Origin: Myxococcales bacterium
Lineage (GTDB): Bacteria > Myxococcota_A > Polyangia > Polyangiales > Polyangiaceae
Reading direction: 5' to 3'
DNA length: 64,000 nt
NCBI GenBank assembly: GCA_016720545.1
Contig: JADKKK010000005.1
Coordinates: 1 to 64,000, forward strand
Below, piece after piece: positions 17,084 to 26,437 of the stretch (position 1 is its first letter; every line of letters begins with the position of its first letter). The notes below the pieces were generated by a model that saw nothing but the letters and a program-made list of their open reading frames with translations, was not told the origin of the DNA and searched no databases. Made by a program: the position numbers and the translations under genes.

Positions 17084-19584
17084 GGGCCGCGCTCCGCGAG
17101 CTCGAGCAGCGCATCGAGCGTGTGTCGAAATACGATGATGTGTCGACGCTTTACCGCATCGCGGCGCCCGTCTTTGAGGCCCTGGGGTGGAAGGTGCGCC
17201 TCTCCTCGAGCGCCATGATGAGCCTGGTCGTGGGGTTCTCGGCGAAAGACGACCCCACGCTCGGCGAGGCGCGCGCTCGGCTCGGCCCGCTGCTCGACGC
17301 CGCGGTGCGCGAGCTCTCCGACAACACCACGAACGTCGAGCGCCTCGCGGCCGTGAGGCGTCGCCAGCCCGTCGCGCACGCGGCGTGGCTCCGTCGCTCC
17401 TTCGAGCTGCTGGTGCGGGCCGAGGGCGCGCTCGAGCCGATCGACGAGGAGGAGCGCCACGAGCTCTCGGACGCCGTGGCGGTCGCGCAGCACCTCGCGC
17501 TCCAGCCGCCGCTCGGGCGGAGGACCCCGGAGGCGGGGGAGGCGCCCGAGCCCGCCGAGGCCGCCCAGGCGAGCCGGGCCGAACGGGTCGTCGAGCTCGA
17601 GCTCGCGGCCGTCGACCACCTGCTCACCGCGGCGCGCCTCGAGCGCGACGTGCTGTCGCGGCGCCGCCGCCTGTTCGAGGCGGCGCGGCAGGTGCTGCTC
17701 GACGCCTCGGCGGCCCTCGCGCTCGAGGCCGAGGGCGTGAGCCTACGTGCGCGGGCGATCACGGCGGAGATCACGCGGCTCGACCGCCTCGAGGCCGCAG
17801 GCGTCGACTTCCACGTGGGCCTCCCGCACCAGGCGCGCACGGCCGTGACGCGCGGCGAGGAGGAGCGGCTCGTCGCCGTGATGGCGGCGATCGACCACGT
17901 CGCGCGCTCGTCGGGTGACACCGCGATGAGGCGCATCTCTCGGCGCGGGGTCCACGCGCTCTTCGGCGATGTCCGCGCGCTCACCGAGGCCGCGCGCGCC
18001 GAGTCCGTGGTGCGCTCGGCCGAGCAGGCGCTCGGCGCCGACGTGTGCGCGCGCGTGAAGGCGGCCTACGCCGCGGCCGCCATCGCCAAGGCGGAGGACG
18101 CACGCGCGCACGCGCAGGAGGTCGCGTACGTGGGGGGCAGCGCGCACGAGCAGACGCTCGCCGCCTCTCTCGCCGTGGACGGCGCCTTCGACCTCGGGGG
18201 GACCCTCTCGCCCGTGCGGGTCACCAGGGAGCGCCGGACGACGCGCCGCGTGCCGTTCCCCGCGCCGGCGCTCGCGCTGGTCGCGGCCGAGTCGGTCGAG
18301 GACCTGCCCGACGCGCTGATCGAGGACCCGCGCACGCTCGTGCTCCAACTCGCGACGGGGAGGCTGCTCGCGCGGCGCTACGTGCTCGAGGAGGTCCACC
18401 GCTCCACGCAGATCGTGATGACGTCGGAGGTGCGGGTGTTCCTCCTCGACGGCTCCGGAAGCATGCTCGGGCCCCGCGCGCGCGTGCGCGACGCGATGCT
18501 GGTCGCGGAGCTCGCCACCATGCGCCGCCGGCTCGAGCACGCGCGCGACGTGCGCACGGCCCTGTTCTATGGGTACTTCACCGACGAGGTCGGGGCGATC
18601 TCGCGCGTCGACTCGGCGAAGGGGGTCGACCAGGCCATCACCCAGGTCATCTCCACGGTGCGTGTAGGCGGGACCGACATCCAGCGCGCGCTGGTCGCCG
18701 CGTTCGAGCTCGTCGCCGCGGCGAGGGGCGACGACAAGGAGCTCGCCCGCGCGCAGGTGGTCCTCGTCACAGACGGCGAGGCGGCGGTCGACGAGGCCAC
18801 CGTGCTCGCGGCGCGGGAGGGCGCGGGCGGGGACCTGCCGATCGGCGTCAGCGTCGTCGCCCTCGGCACCGAGAACCCGGCGCTCCGCGGGCTGGTCGCG
18901 AGGCAGCGCGCCCGCGGGGAGCGCGCCTTCTATCACTACGTGGACGACGCGCTCCTCGCCGACATGGCCTCCGGCGAGCTCGACGCGGGGCTGCCCCTCC
19001 ACGCGCCCGCCGAGGCGTGGAGCTCCCACCGGGCGGCGGTCACGCTCGAGGCGCGCGCGGGCGCGCTCGTCGCGGAACTGGAGGACCTCGCCCGCGAGCG
19101 CGACCTCGACGCGCTCGAGCGCATGGATCACGAGCGCGAGGCGCTCCGTGAGGTGGGCCTCGAGGCCCACACGTCGCTCACCGAGGGCGAGCGCGCGCGG
19201 ATCGAGTCTCTGCAGAGAGACAGCGCGGCGCTGGCGCGCAGGTTCTGCCGCTGGTTCCCCCTGGCGCAGGATCACGACGCGAGCCACCTCTCGGTGGTCG
19301 GCGCGCAGGCCTCCTCCGACGCCGAGGCCGTGCACGTGATGCTCGCCTCGATCGTCGAGATCACCCGCGTCGTGGGCGGGTCCGAGCTCGCGCGCCGCGC
19401 CGACGCCATCGATCTCGTCGAGCGGCTCCTGCCCGACGCGGGGCTCACCCCGGCGCGCTACTTCGCCACGCTCGCGGCGCACGAGCGGCGCCTCGCGCCC
19501 GCGCTCGCGGCGCTCCACCAGGCGGTGCGCGGCTCGCCCGGTCCCGGCGGCGCCTCGCGCGAGGGCGGACGCTCCCCGTCGTGA
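17080..19584 (+). CDS. VWA-domain partner of the RavA-like ATPase
   Basis: This 834-residue protein has a GTG start coupled to the ATPase gene. A long helical N-terminal region (about 1-440) precedes a von Willebrand A domain with a complete MIDAS: DGSGS near residue 456, the Thr in GGTDIQRA, and the Asp in VTDGEA. A further about 200 helical residues follow. VWA partners of MoxR ATPases bind clients or deliver them in a metal-dependent way. The pair recalls RavA-ViaA, but both proteins are about 350 residues longer, so the target is likely different. Confidence 0.85.
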   Translation: MRAALRELEQRIERVSKYDDVSTLYRIAAPVFEALGWKVRLSSSAMMSLVVGFSAKDDPTLGEARARLGPLLDAAVRELSDNTTNVERLAAVRRRQPVAHAAWLRRSFELLVRAEGALEPIDEEERHELSDAVAVAQHLALQPPLGRRTPEAGEAPEPAEAAQASRAERVVELELAAVDHLLTAARLERDVLSRRRRLFEAARQVLLDASAALALEAEGVSLRARAITAEITRLDRLEAAGVDFHVGLPHQARTAVTRGEEERLVAVMAAIDHVARSSGDTAMRRISRRGVHALFGDVRALTEAARAESVVRSAEQALGADVCARVKAAYAAAAIAKAEDARAHAQEVAYVGGSAHEQTLAASLAVDGAFDLGGTLSPVRVTRERRTTRRVPFPAPALALVAAESVEDLPDALIEDPRTLVLQLATGRLLARRYVLEEVHRSTQIVMTSEVRVFLLDGSGSMLGPRARVRDAMLVAELATMRRRLEHARDVRTALFYGYFTDEVGAISRVDSAKGVDQAITQVISTVRVGGTDIQRALVAAFELVAAARGDDKELARAQVVLVTDGEAAVDEATVLAAREGAGGDLPIGVSVVALGTENPALRGLVARQRARGERAFYHYVDDALLADMASGELDAGLPLHAPAEAWSSHRAAVTLEARAGALVAELEDLARERDLDALERMDHEREALREVGLEAHTSLTEGERARIESLQRDSAALARRFCRWFPLAQDHDASHLSVVGAQASSDAEAVHVMLASIVEITRVVGGSELARRADAIDLVERLLPDAGLTPARYFATLAAHERRLAPALAALHQAVRGSPGPGGASREGGRSPS

Positions 19585-19607
19585 CACGCTTCGTGTAGGC
19601 TAGTCCA

Positions 19608-20021
19608 ATGAGCAAAGAGGCGTTCGTGGCCGAGGTGAAGCGCATCGTGGGTCTCACGCGGGGTGGCGACCTCGACGCAGCGAATCACGCGTTCGCGGCC
19701 CTCTTCGCGAGCCCCATCATCGACGCCCAGCGGCCCGAGGATCGGCGGCAGGCCTTCAAGCTGCTCGTCCTCGCCAAGCGCAGCGGTGCGCCGAGCGCGA
19801 GCTTGCTCTCGGCCATCTCCGCCGCGCGGAGCCCGATCGACCGCCTCGTCGCGGAGACCCACGCGGCCGAGGATTACGAGATGCTCGGCGTCTGCCACGT
19901 GCTCCTCGGCGATCCCGACACCGCGACCACGTTGATCCGCGAGGGGTTGCGCCTCGAGCGCGAGAAGAACCCCCAGAGCGATCTCTGCGGCCGCCTCATG
20001 ACCCGCCTCTCGGCGCTGTGA
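19608..20021 (+). CDS. Hypothetical helical repeat protein
   Basis: This 137-residue protein lies 23 bp after the VWA gene on the same strand and may be the third gene of that operon. It is soluble and fully helical by composition. The segment DYEMLGVCHVLLGDPDTATTL looks like a single TPR-type helix pair. Function is unknown. Confidence 0.7.
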   Translation: MSKEAFVAEVKRIVGLTRGGDLDAANHAFAALFASPIIDAQRPEDRRQAFKLLVLAKRSGAPSASLLSAISAARSPIDRLVAETHAAEDYEMLGVCHVLLGDPDTATTLIREGLRLEREKNPQSDLCGRLMTRLSAL

Positions 20022-20043
20022 CACCGCCGCGCTCGGGGGCGTC

Positions 20044-20811
20044 GTGAGCGATTCGCGCGAGCGCGAGCCTGTCGGCGGGGTGCGCGAGTACGCGTCCCTG
20101 GAAGCCTACCTGCGGGTCCCGCGGGCCGAGCGCCGCGCGCTCGTCGATCGCAGCCTCGCCGTCCACATCGCGGGGGCCCTCGCGCCGGACCGCGCGGCGG
20201 CGTGGGCGCGCCGCGCGCTCGAAGCGCGTGCAGACTACACGTATGCGTTTGGGACCCAAGCGAGCCTTGGAAACGCCTGGTACACGCACCTCGAGGAGGG
20301 CCTCGCCCGGCGCTACTTCGAGACCGCGGCGGCGTCCGATGCGCGGGTGAGGCGCCACATCCCGGGGTTTCAGCGCGCGCTGATGACCCTGGCCGGAGCG
20401 CTCCTCGGGGTGACGCCGTCTCCTCGGCGCGGGTACGCCGGCCCCGGCGTGCACGTCTTCGAGCCTGGGGGCGAGTGCGCCCGCGAGGGCGGCGAGGTTC
20501 ACTCGGACACCGAGGGCCTGCCCACGCCCTACGCGCTCGCCGGGCTGCCGGCCTACACCCTCGTCGTGGCGCTCTCTCGGGTCGCCTCGGGCGGCGGCCT
20601 GCGGCTCTGGGACGCGCCGTACGGCGGTCACGACGATCCCTCGCTGGCCGAGCTCGCCGAGCCTGACCGTGTGGGGTACGCGCCGGGCGACGCGGTGTTC
20701 TTCGAGAGCTACCGGCTGCACCAGATCGAGCCCTTCGGCGGCGACGCACCACGCGTCACGGGCACCTGCCATCTGGCCCGCTTTGCGGGCCGCTGGGAGG
20801 CGTGGTTCTGA
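20044..20811 (+). CDS. 2OG-Fe(II) oxygenase-like protein
   Basis: This 255-residue protein (GTG start, 22 bp after the previous gene) has a double-stranded beta-helix pattern with the iron triad visible as H153-x-D155 (EVHSDTEG) and H226 (YRLHQIEPF). The Arg in RVTGTCHLARF could be the 2-oxoglutarate ligand. This matches prolyl-hydroxylase/EGL-9-like dioxygenases of bacteria, which hydroxylate proteins or small molecules. The N-terminal about 110 residues are helical and not recognised. The substrate is unknown. Confidence 0.7.
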   Translation: MSDSREREPVGGVREYASLEAYLRVPRAERRALVDRSLAVHIAGALAPDRAAAWARRALEARADYTYAFGTQASLGNAWYTHLEEGLARRYFETAAASDARVRRHIPGFQRALMTLAGALLGVTPSPRRGYAGPGVHVFEPGGECAREGGEVHSDTEGLPTPYALAGLPAYTLVVALSRVASGGGLRLWDAPYGGHDDPSLAELAEPDRVGYAPGDAVFFESYRLHQIEPFGGDAPRVTGTCHLARFAGRWEAWF

Positions 20812-20881
20812 GCGCGGCACGCTCGAGGAACTCGTCGTAGGTGCCGCCGTAGTCGACCAGGGGCCCCGCTCCGCCGAAGCG

Positions 20882-21793
20882 CTATCCGCGCGAGTCGCGG
20901 TGTGGCATCGAGCGGTAGGTGCGCTCCTCGACGGAGAGCCGCCGGACGTGCTCCATCGAGATGTCGCTCAGCTCTTTGTGGAGCTTCGGAGAGCCGGGGC
21001 GCTTGAGCGCCGCGCCGAAGTCGATGGGCTCGCCGAACACGGCGATGACGCGCTCGCCGTGGCCGTTGAAGTTGTCGCGGATCTGCTGGAAGAAGCCGTT
21101 GCCGAGGCCGTTGATGAAGACGGGCACGACCTTGGCGTTCGGGCACTCGTGGAGGATACGACCCACGCCGCGCTGGGCCGGGAGAAACTCGTAGGGATCG
21201 CCCTGGTTTCGCTTGCCCTCAGGGTGCATGCCCAGGAATACGCCGCCGCGACGGAGCAGGCGGATGGTCTCGTCGAGGCTCGCGATGTTCAGCGCGGCGC
21301 GCGAGCGCTCGCGGAAGATGGGCGGGTACATCGCGAACGCGCTCATCACGCCGTTCACGAGCAGGCCCGCGGGCGAGTCGTAGAAGAACTTCGAGCGCAC
21401 GGGGAACACGAGGCGCTTCTTCATGTGCAGCCGCTTGATGAGCATGCACGACAGCACGTACATGTCGAAGAAGCTGCGGTGGTTCGAGACCAGGATGACG
21501 CTGTCGCTGGGCGTGAGGCGAGGGAAGCGGTCGAGCCCGTAGACCTCGGTGAGGTTGTAGGTTGTAAGCTGCACCCAGCTCGCGCCCAGGATGCGCTGGT
21601 GCGCAGAGGCGAGGTCGCTCATCCACGGGCGCTCGAATGTGCGCCGGACGAAGCGGATTTGGGCGCGCTCGACGGCTGTGAGGGTGCGCTCGCCGAGCGA
21701 GAGCAGATCGCGGTAGGCAGGCCTGCTGGGCTCCGGGGCGGCGTCGGGGAATCGGTTCGGCGCTTCAGAGGTCACTGCGCATAAAAAGCTCAT
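20882..21793 (-). CDS. 1-acyl-sn-glycerol-3-phosphate acyltransferase-like (PlsC family)
   Basis: From the ATG at 21793 this gives 303 residues; a TTG at 21838 would add 15. Motif I NHRSFFD (the H-x4-D catalytic pair) and motif III MHPEGKRN (an EGTR variant) are clear, as is VPVFINGLG. Such enzymes acylate lysophosphatidate or related lysolipids at the inner membrane. The gene converges on the oxygenase gene. Past the TAG the same frame still reads RFGGAGPLVDYGGTYDEF with no further stop in the gap. Confidence 0.88.
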   Translation of the reverse strand: MSFLCAVTSEAPNRFPDAAPEPSRPAYRDLLSLGERTLTAVERAQIRFVRRTFERPWMSDLASAHQRILGASWVQLTTYNLTEVYGLDRFPRLTPSDSVILVSNHRSFFDMYVLSCMLIKRLHMKKRLVFPVRSKFFYDSPAGLLVNGVMSAFAMYPPIFRERSRAALNIASLDETIRLLRRGGVFLGMHPEGKRNQGDPYEFLPAQRGVGRILHECPNAKVVPVFINGLGNGFFQQIRDNFNGHGERVIAVFGEPIDFGAALKRPGSPKLHKELSDISMEHVRRLSVEERTYRSMPHRDSRG

Positions 21794-21968
21794 TCCGGCG
21801 GGAGAGGCAAGTTGGTTTCGGTTCGCAAAGTCTCCCAAACGTCTCGCTCTCTCTCCCGCAGAGCCTCGGGGCGAGGCGGGATCGACGCGGGCGTCCGCCT
21901 CAGCGCGGGCCGTCCGGGCGCCCCCGGGAGTCGACAGTCAGTCGGCAGTCGCTGGGCCTCACGCCGCC

Positions 21969-22529
21969 TCAGGTGAGCTTGCGCAGGTACTGGTAGTGCT
22001 CTTCGCCGAGCTCCGCCGCGGTGACGCCGCCGCCCATCACGCCCGGCCTCACATAGATCGCGTCGGACGACACGGTGGCGAAATTGAGCTGCGGCAGCAC
22101 GGCCAGCAGGCGACCGAAGGTCTGTCGGGTCCACTCGGTGCCTTCGGGCATGCGGCAGGCCTCGCACATCATGCGGTCGGCGGCCTTTCCATGCGCCATG
22201 AGCAGCAGGAGCGTGACGAACATTTGCGCCGCCCCGGCGCGGTAGGGATCGGGCGCGGGCGCATCGCGGGCGTCGGCCTCGGTGCCCTCGCACCACTGCT
22301 GCCACTCTCGCTTGGCGACGTCGTTGTCCTCGAAGTAGTCCCACACGCCGAAGGTGAAGCCGCCGACGTGGGCGTGGAGGAGCCGGGTGATGTGCGCGTA
22401 GGCGTCGTTCTTTGCGGCGAACCCGCTCTGGTCGGGCATGCGACGCACGGTCTCGACCAGATCGTGGCGGAGCGAGTCCGCCGCGGGGAGGGGGAGGAAC
22501 ACCTGGAGGGCGAAGAGCGAGACCTTCAC
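21969..22529 (-). CDS. Hypothetical protein, last gene of the DUF350 operon
   Basis: This is a 186-residue protein. The GTG at 22529 overlaps the stop of the upstream gene by 4 nt. It is soluble and mostly helical, with a CEACRMP segment and several Trp. No known family is recognised. The coupling makes it the fourth gene of the operon that begins at 26320. Confidence 0.72.
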   Translation of the reverse strand: MKVSLFALQVFLPLPAADSLRHDLVETVRRMPDQSGFAAKNDAYAHITRLLHAHVGGFTFGVWDYFEDNDVAKREWQQWCEGTEADARDAPAPDPYRAGAAQMFVTLLLLMAHGKAADRMMCEACRMPEGTEWTRQTFGRLLAVLPQLNFATVSSDAIYVRPGVMGGGVTAAELGEEHYQYLRKLT

Positions 22530-24055
22530 GAGCCGCTCCCCCAGCCGCCGCGACCCCAGGAGCCGGAGCTGGAGTAGCCGCCGGAGCGGCCGCTCGACGG
22601 CTTGAAGACCGTGACCCTCCCGAACGAGGTGGGCCGCGAGCGCGTGGAGCCGAGGCGCGAGAACGGCGTGCTGCGCGAGACGGGCACGTACGGCGGGCGC
22701 GCGGGCGGGAACATCGGGCGCACAGCGCCCACGCGAGGCGTACCCCACCCGTACGTGTGCCAGAACCAGTAGTGCGAGCCGCGCGAGCCGCCGTAGTAAA
22801 CGTTGGGGTTCGCCTCGTAGCTGCCCGACGCGCCGCGCGGGCCGACGGCGACCGCGGGCTGTGTGCCGGCCGGGTCTACCGTGAAGTCGGACATCGCGAC
22901 CATGCGAAGCTCGAGGCCCGCCTTCTTATACTCGACGAAATCATCATTGAGATCATCGGGTTCGGCGTCGCCCTGCGCGCTGACGTAGAGCACCTGCTCG
23001 GCGCCGAGCGCGCGCAGCGCCTGCGCCGAAGGCAGGACCGCCAGGTACCGGTTGTCGAACCTGTCGGACTCGTCGTCGTAGGGCGCCAAGCGTGCGCGGT
23101 CGAGGACGAAGACCGGCGGCGCGTCCGGCGCGCGGGTGTCCGCGAGCTTCTCGAAGAGCGACGCGTAGTACAGCGCGGAGCCGAGGGTCACGTGCGAGGG
23201 CACGACGCCCCGCGGGTGCGGCCAGCCATCAAACGCGAACACGGGATCGAACAGGGACGCGACGCCCGCGGCGAACGCGACGGCGAGAGGCCCCGGGAGA
23301 TCGACGACCACGACCTTGTGTGCCACCTTGGCGCGCGCGGCCGCGGACGGCGCAGAGGCTGGCGCGGCCGTCGGGACGGGCGCGAGGGGCAGGACCGCTG
23401 CCCCAGCGTCGGCCCGACGGGCGTCGCGCGGGGTACCCGAGGCGGGCGCGGCCGGCGTCGTGGCGGCCGCCGCGCCGTCGTCGAACAGCGAGGCGAACGC
23501 GCGCCCCTTGTCGAACGCGAGGCGGGTCTCGGTGTTCGACACGGGGCGCATCTGCTCGCGCAGCACCTTGCCGGTGTCGATGAGGCCGTTGGTCGTAGGG
23601 GTCGCCGCGAGCGCATGAAAGAGCGTGCCTCGGTAGTGGGGCAGGTGCGCGGCGACGGTCGGCTTGAGCCGCGTGGCGAGCGTGCGCTGGACGTCATCGG
23701 GGCAGACCTCGGTGAGGGCCGCGGCCTGGTAGTCGAGCGGGTCGCTCTCGGCGCCCAGGTTCCAACCGAAGCTCTTCTGCGCGTCGAGGGCGTCCGAGTC
23801 GATCCCCGACGAGCGGCTCACGCTCGCCACCGCGGCGCCGACCCCGGCGATGCCCACGCCAAGCGCCAGGATGCCGAGCAGCGCCTTCCTGCGCGCGACC
23901 CCGTCGAGCTCGCGCTCGAGCCCCTCGTGCCACCAGCGCGCCCCGACATAGTTCGCCGAGTCGAAGCGCGCCACGAGCGCGAACGGCGCCTTGCCGGCCG
24001 GCGCCTGGCCCGCCGGCGCGGCCGGACCGCGCGGGGGACCGCCCGCCGGGTTCAT
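22526..24055 (-). CDS. Membrane-anchored protein with Gly/Ser-rich tail
   Basis: This 509-residue protein starts at the ATG at 24055, with GAGGTG eight bases upstream (an ATG at 24088 is possible). A single membrane helix (GILALGVGIAGVGAAVASV) lies near residue 60. After it come a large extracytoplasmic region, an Ala/Pro-rich linker, a beta-rich domain, and a tail rich in Arg, Gly, Ser and Trp (GSWGRGGWGSGS). In enterobacteria a YgiB-like lipoprotein with a Gly/Ser-rich tail is encoded next to the same ATP-grasp family. This protein holds the same position, but I can only infer analogy. Confidence 0.72.
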   Translation of the reverse strand: MNPAGGPPRGPAAPAGQAPAGKAPFALVARFDSANYVGARWWHEGLERELDGVARRKALLGILALGVGIAGVGAAVASVSRSSGIDSDALDAQKSFGWNLGAESDPLDYQAAALTEVCPDDVQRTLATRLKPTVAAHLPHYRGTLFHALAATPTTNGLIDTGKVLREQMRPVSNTETRLAFDKGRAFASLFDDGAAAATTPAAPASGTPRDARRADAGAAVLPLAPVPTAAPASAPSAAARAKVAHKVVVVDLPGPLAVAFAAGVASLFDPVFAFDGWPHPRGVVPSHVTLGSALYYASLFEKLADTRAPDAPPVFVLDRARLAPYDDESDRFDNRYLAVLPSAQALRALGAEQVLYVSAQGDAEPDDLNDDFVEYKKAGLELRMVAMSDFTVDPAGTQPAVAVGPRGASGSYEANPNVYYGGSRGSHYWFWHTYGWGTPRVGAVRPMFPPARPPYVPVSRSTPFSRLGSTRSRPTSFGRVTVFKPSSGRSGGYSSSGSWGRGGWGSGS

Positions 24056-24125
24056 GCCGACACCTCGCCTTCGGCTCGGGGCCGGCATCGACCTAGGTTC
24101 GCCCCCGCGGGGCTCACTGGGCGGT

Positions 24126-25472
24126 TCATGGCGCCCTCCGAACGAGCACGGCCACGCTCTGCGCGGCGCGGTCGGTCGCGCCGACGTGCACGCGCGCGTA
24201 GAGCCCCGCGGCGGCGCCGGCGACCACGTACACGCCGTAGTTGACCGCCTCGCCGGCGACCCCCACGGCGCGAGGCGCCCGCGGTGGCGCCGGCTGCGAT
24301 CGAGGATGGAACCGGCGCTGCACCACCCAGCGCCCCGCCTGCGCGAGCCCGAGGGCGCGGTCCCAGTCTGCCTGAGAGAGCTCCCACCCGGCGACCACCT
24401 CGTCGCCTTCGCAGCCGTAGTCGCTCTTCAACACCCATGACTCGCGCTCGACGGACAACAGCGCGGGGTGCACCGACTCGAGCCGGAGAGTCTCGGGGAT
24501 GTGGGCGCGCACGGTCGCCTGCCCCTCCTCGGAGAGGCGATCGAGGTGCTCCCACAGGAACGCGAGCATGCGCTTGTTCTGGGTGAGCACCGCGCCGAAC
24601 GGGTTCACGACCACCGAGTGACCTCCGAGCTCCGCGCGCGCGAGCACCTCGAGCGGGCCCGCGAGCGGGAGCGGCGCGTCGAACGGCGCGTCGCCCATCC
24701 ACACGGGGAACCGCTCGCCCCACCAGTCGGTCTTGTAGTGCCGCACGAGGAGCGAGCAGGGTTCGCCGAAGAGCGCGGCCCGGCCGTCAGGCGCGGTCGT
24801 GAGGTTCTGCGGTGCGCCCGACGCGACCCGGTACCCGCGCGCCCCGAGCCAGCCCTCGAGGAGCCGGACGAGTGGCAAATCTTCTGTAAGATCCGTAGGG
24901 TAGATGATTCCGGCGGTGCGCTCTGCGTCGGCGCCTAGGCGGCGCTGGACGTAGGCCTCGAGCATGTCGAGCGTGGCCGTGGCGAGGCCCGCGTTGGGAT
25001 CGTGGAGCGCGCCGCTTGCGAGCTCGCCCGCGTGCTCTTCGCGGGCGACGGCCGCGAGCGCGAGGGTCTCCGCGTGGCCGGTGGGGGTGTCCGAGTTGAG
25101 CTCGCACGCGACGAAGCCGCTCGGCGTGTCGAAGATGTCGGCGCGCGCGTAGCCGTGCCAGGAGGCCGCGCTCTCGTGCCAGAGCAGCTTCTGGCAAGGG
25201 GTTAGCTCGAAGAACGTGTCGAGCAGCGACTCGTCGTCGGCGACGAGCCTCACCGCCTCGTCGTGCACCCGCACCACCGCCTCGGCCGCTCGGCACATGG
25301 CGTCGTAGTCGCGATCGTCGACGACCAGCGTGCCGTCGCGGAAGCGCGGCTCGCCGTCGAAGTACGGGTCGCCGATGAGGCCGCCGTCGAGGAGCCGCTC
25401 GGGCAGCGACGGCGGCGCGCTGGCCGGGGCGACCGAGGTGACCGGGGTGACCGGGGTGGTTCGCGCGATCAC
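24126..25472 (-). CDS. Glutathionylspermidine synthase-like ATP-grasp ligase (YgiC/YjfC type)
   Basis: This is a 448-residue protein from the GTG at 25472, which overlaps the stop of the DUF350 gene by 4 nt. Typical features are FELTPCQKLLWHES, FVACELNSDTPTGHAET, NPFGAVLTQNKRMLAFLWE, WVLKSDYGCEGDEV and the conserved final WVVQRRF. The amidase half of true glutathionylspermidine synthetase is missing, as in YgiC/YjfC, whose substrate is unknown. It presumably forms an amide bond by ATP-dependent ligation. Near the start a TPVTPVTSV repeat comes from short GACCGGGGT repeats. Confidence 0.9.
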   Translation of the reverse strand: MIARTTPVTPVTSVAPASAPPSLPERLLDGGLIGDPYFDGEPRFRDGTLVVDDRDYDAMCRAAEAVVRVHDEAVRLVADDESLLDTFFELTPCQKLLWHESAASWHGYARADIFDTPSGFVACELNSDTPTGHAETLALAAVAREEHAGELASGALHDPNAGLATATLDMLEAYVQRRLGADAERTAGIIYPTDLTEDLPLVRLLEGWLGARGYRVASGAPQNLTTAPDGRAALFGEPCSLLVRHYKTDWWGERFPVWMGDAPFDAPLPLAGPLEVLARAELGGHSVVVNPFGAVLTQNKRMLAFLWEHLDRLSEEGQATVRAHIPETLRLESVHPALLSVERESWVLKSDYGCEGDEVVAGWELSQADWDRALGLAQAGRWVVQRRFHPRSQPAPPRAPRAVGVAGEAVNYGVYVVAGAAAGLYARVHVGATDRAAQSVAVLVRRAP

Positions 25473-26320
25473 GGCAGGCGCACCACGATGAGCGCCGCGC
25501 CGAGGTAGGTGGCGGCCTCCAGCGAGGCCAGGCCCACGCTCCGCGCCGCGATGCCGCGATCGAGCGGCCCGCCGCGCAGGGTCGGCCGGTTGCCGAGGAC
25601 GACGCTGCCCACCACGAACTGCCGCACGAGGTACAGCAGCGGCGCGTACGCGAGCACTTGGGCGAACGCGCCCAGCGACTGGGTCCATGTCGTGAAGTCG
25701 CCCTCCGTCGCGCGGGCGACGAGCAGCGAGATGGCGACGGCGATGCCCGCGTAGCTGAGGCCGGCGGCGACGTTCTCGCCGAGGATCTCCTCGGCGTCGT
25801 CGTACACGGTGAGCGCGCGGAAGAGCGCCACGAGCCCGAGCAGGGCGACCTGCCCCAGTACGAAAAATACGAGCGAAATCCCCACGTCGCGCGCGGTCTC
25901 GGAGCCCACCGCGGTGGTCGCGAGGATGCCCGTGGCCAGCGAGTGGCCGGCGGCCGCTGCGCCCGCCGCGACGTTGCCGCGCTCGATCTCACCGCCGAGC
26001 TTGGCCGCGACGAAGAAGCGCACCTGGGCGCGCGAGCACACGACGAAGAGCAGCTCCGCGGCGACGCCCTGGAGGCTCGCGTGCAGGAGGTCTTTCCCCA
26101 CCGAGTCGCTGTCGAGCCCGCCTGCCACCGTCGAGGCGATGAGCAGCGTCGCCACGACGTCGGCCGCGTGCACGAGGGAGCTGGCCGGGTTGTGCGCCTT
26201 CTCGTTCTGGCGGAGCGACGGCGACTTGCTGAAAAACCGGAGCGACATCTCCAGCACCACCAGCAGGAAGACCGCGAGCGCGAAGCACACTCCGAGGCGG
26301 TAGAGCGAGGCCGTGTCCAT
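25469..26320 (-). CDS. DUF350 membrane protein (YjfL-like, tandem)
   Basis: This 283-residue protein starts at the ATG at 26320. About eight membrane helices are visible, forming two DUF350-type halves: each has a Gly-rich AxSLATGIL or LSYAGIAVAISL segment and a final helix. DUF350 proteins accompany YgiC/YjfC ligases in many bacteria. It is the first gene of a coupled operon: DUF350, ATP-grasp, tailed membrane protein, small protein. Confidence 0.87.
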   Translation of the reverse strand: MDTASLYRLGVCFALAVFLLVVLEMSLRFFSKSPSLRQNEKAHNPASSLVHAADVVATLLIASTVAGGLDSDSVGKDLLHASLQGVAAELLFVVCSRAQVRFFVAAKLGGEIERGNVAAGAAAAGHSLATGILATTAVGSETARDVGISLVFFVLGQVALLGLVALFRALTVYDDAEEILGENVAAGLSYAGIAVAISLLVARATEGDFTTWTQSLGAFAQVLAYAPLLYLVRQFVVGSVVLGNRPTLRGGPLDRGIAARSVGLASLEAATYLGAALIVVRLP

Positions 26321-26437
26321 GCAGCTCGATAGTAGCGAGCCCGCGCCCGGCCGTCTCGGCAATTGCAGGCTCGCGCGCCGAGGCCCGACCCGGGCGGGGA
26401 CCGCCCGAGTCGAGCTGCGACCAGGTGGCGAGGCGGC

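Noticed and set aside
22412..24244. 610-codon open frame on the plus strand
   Set aside because: It is antisense to the tailed membrane protein and the small protein of the DUF350 operon, is Arg/Gly-rich with no motif, and follows the GC-rich third-position pattern of the real genes on the other strand.
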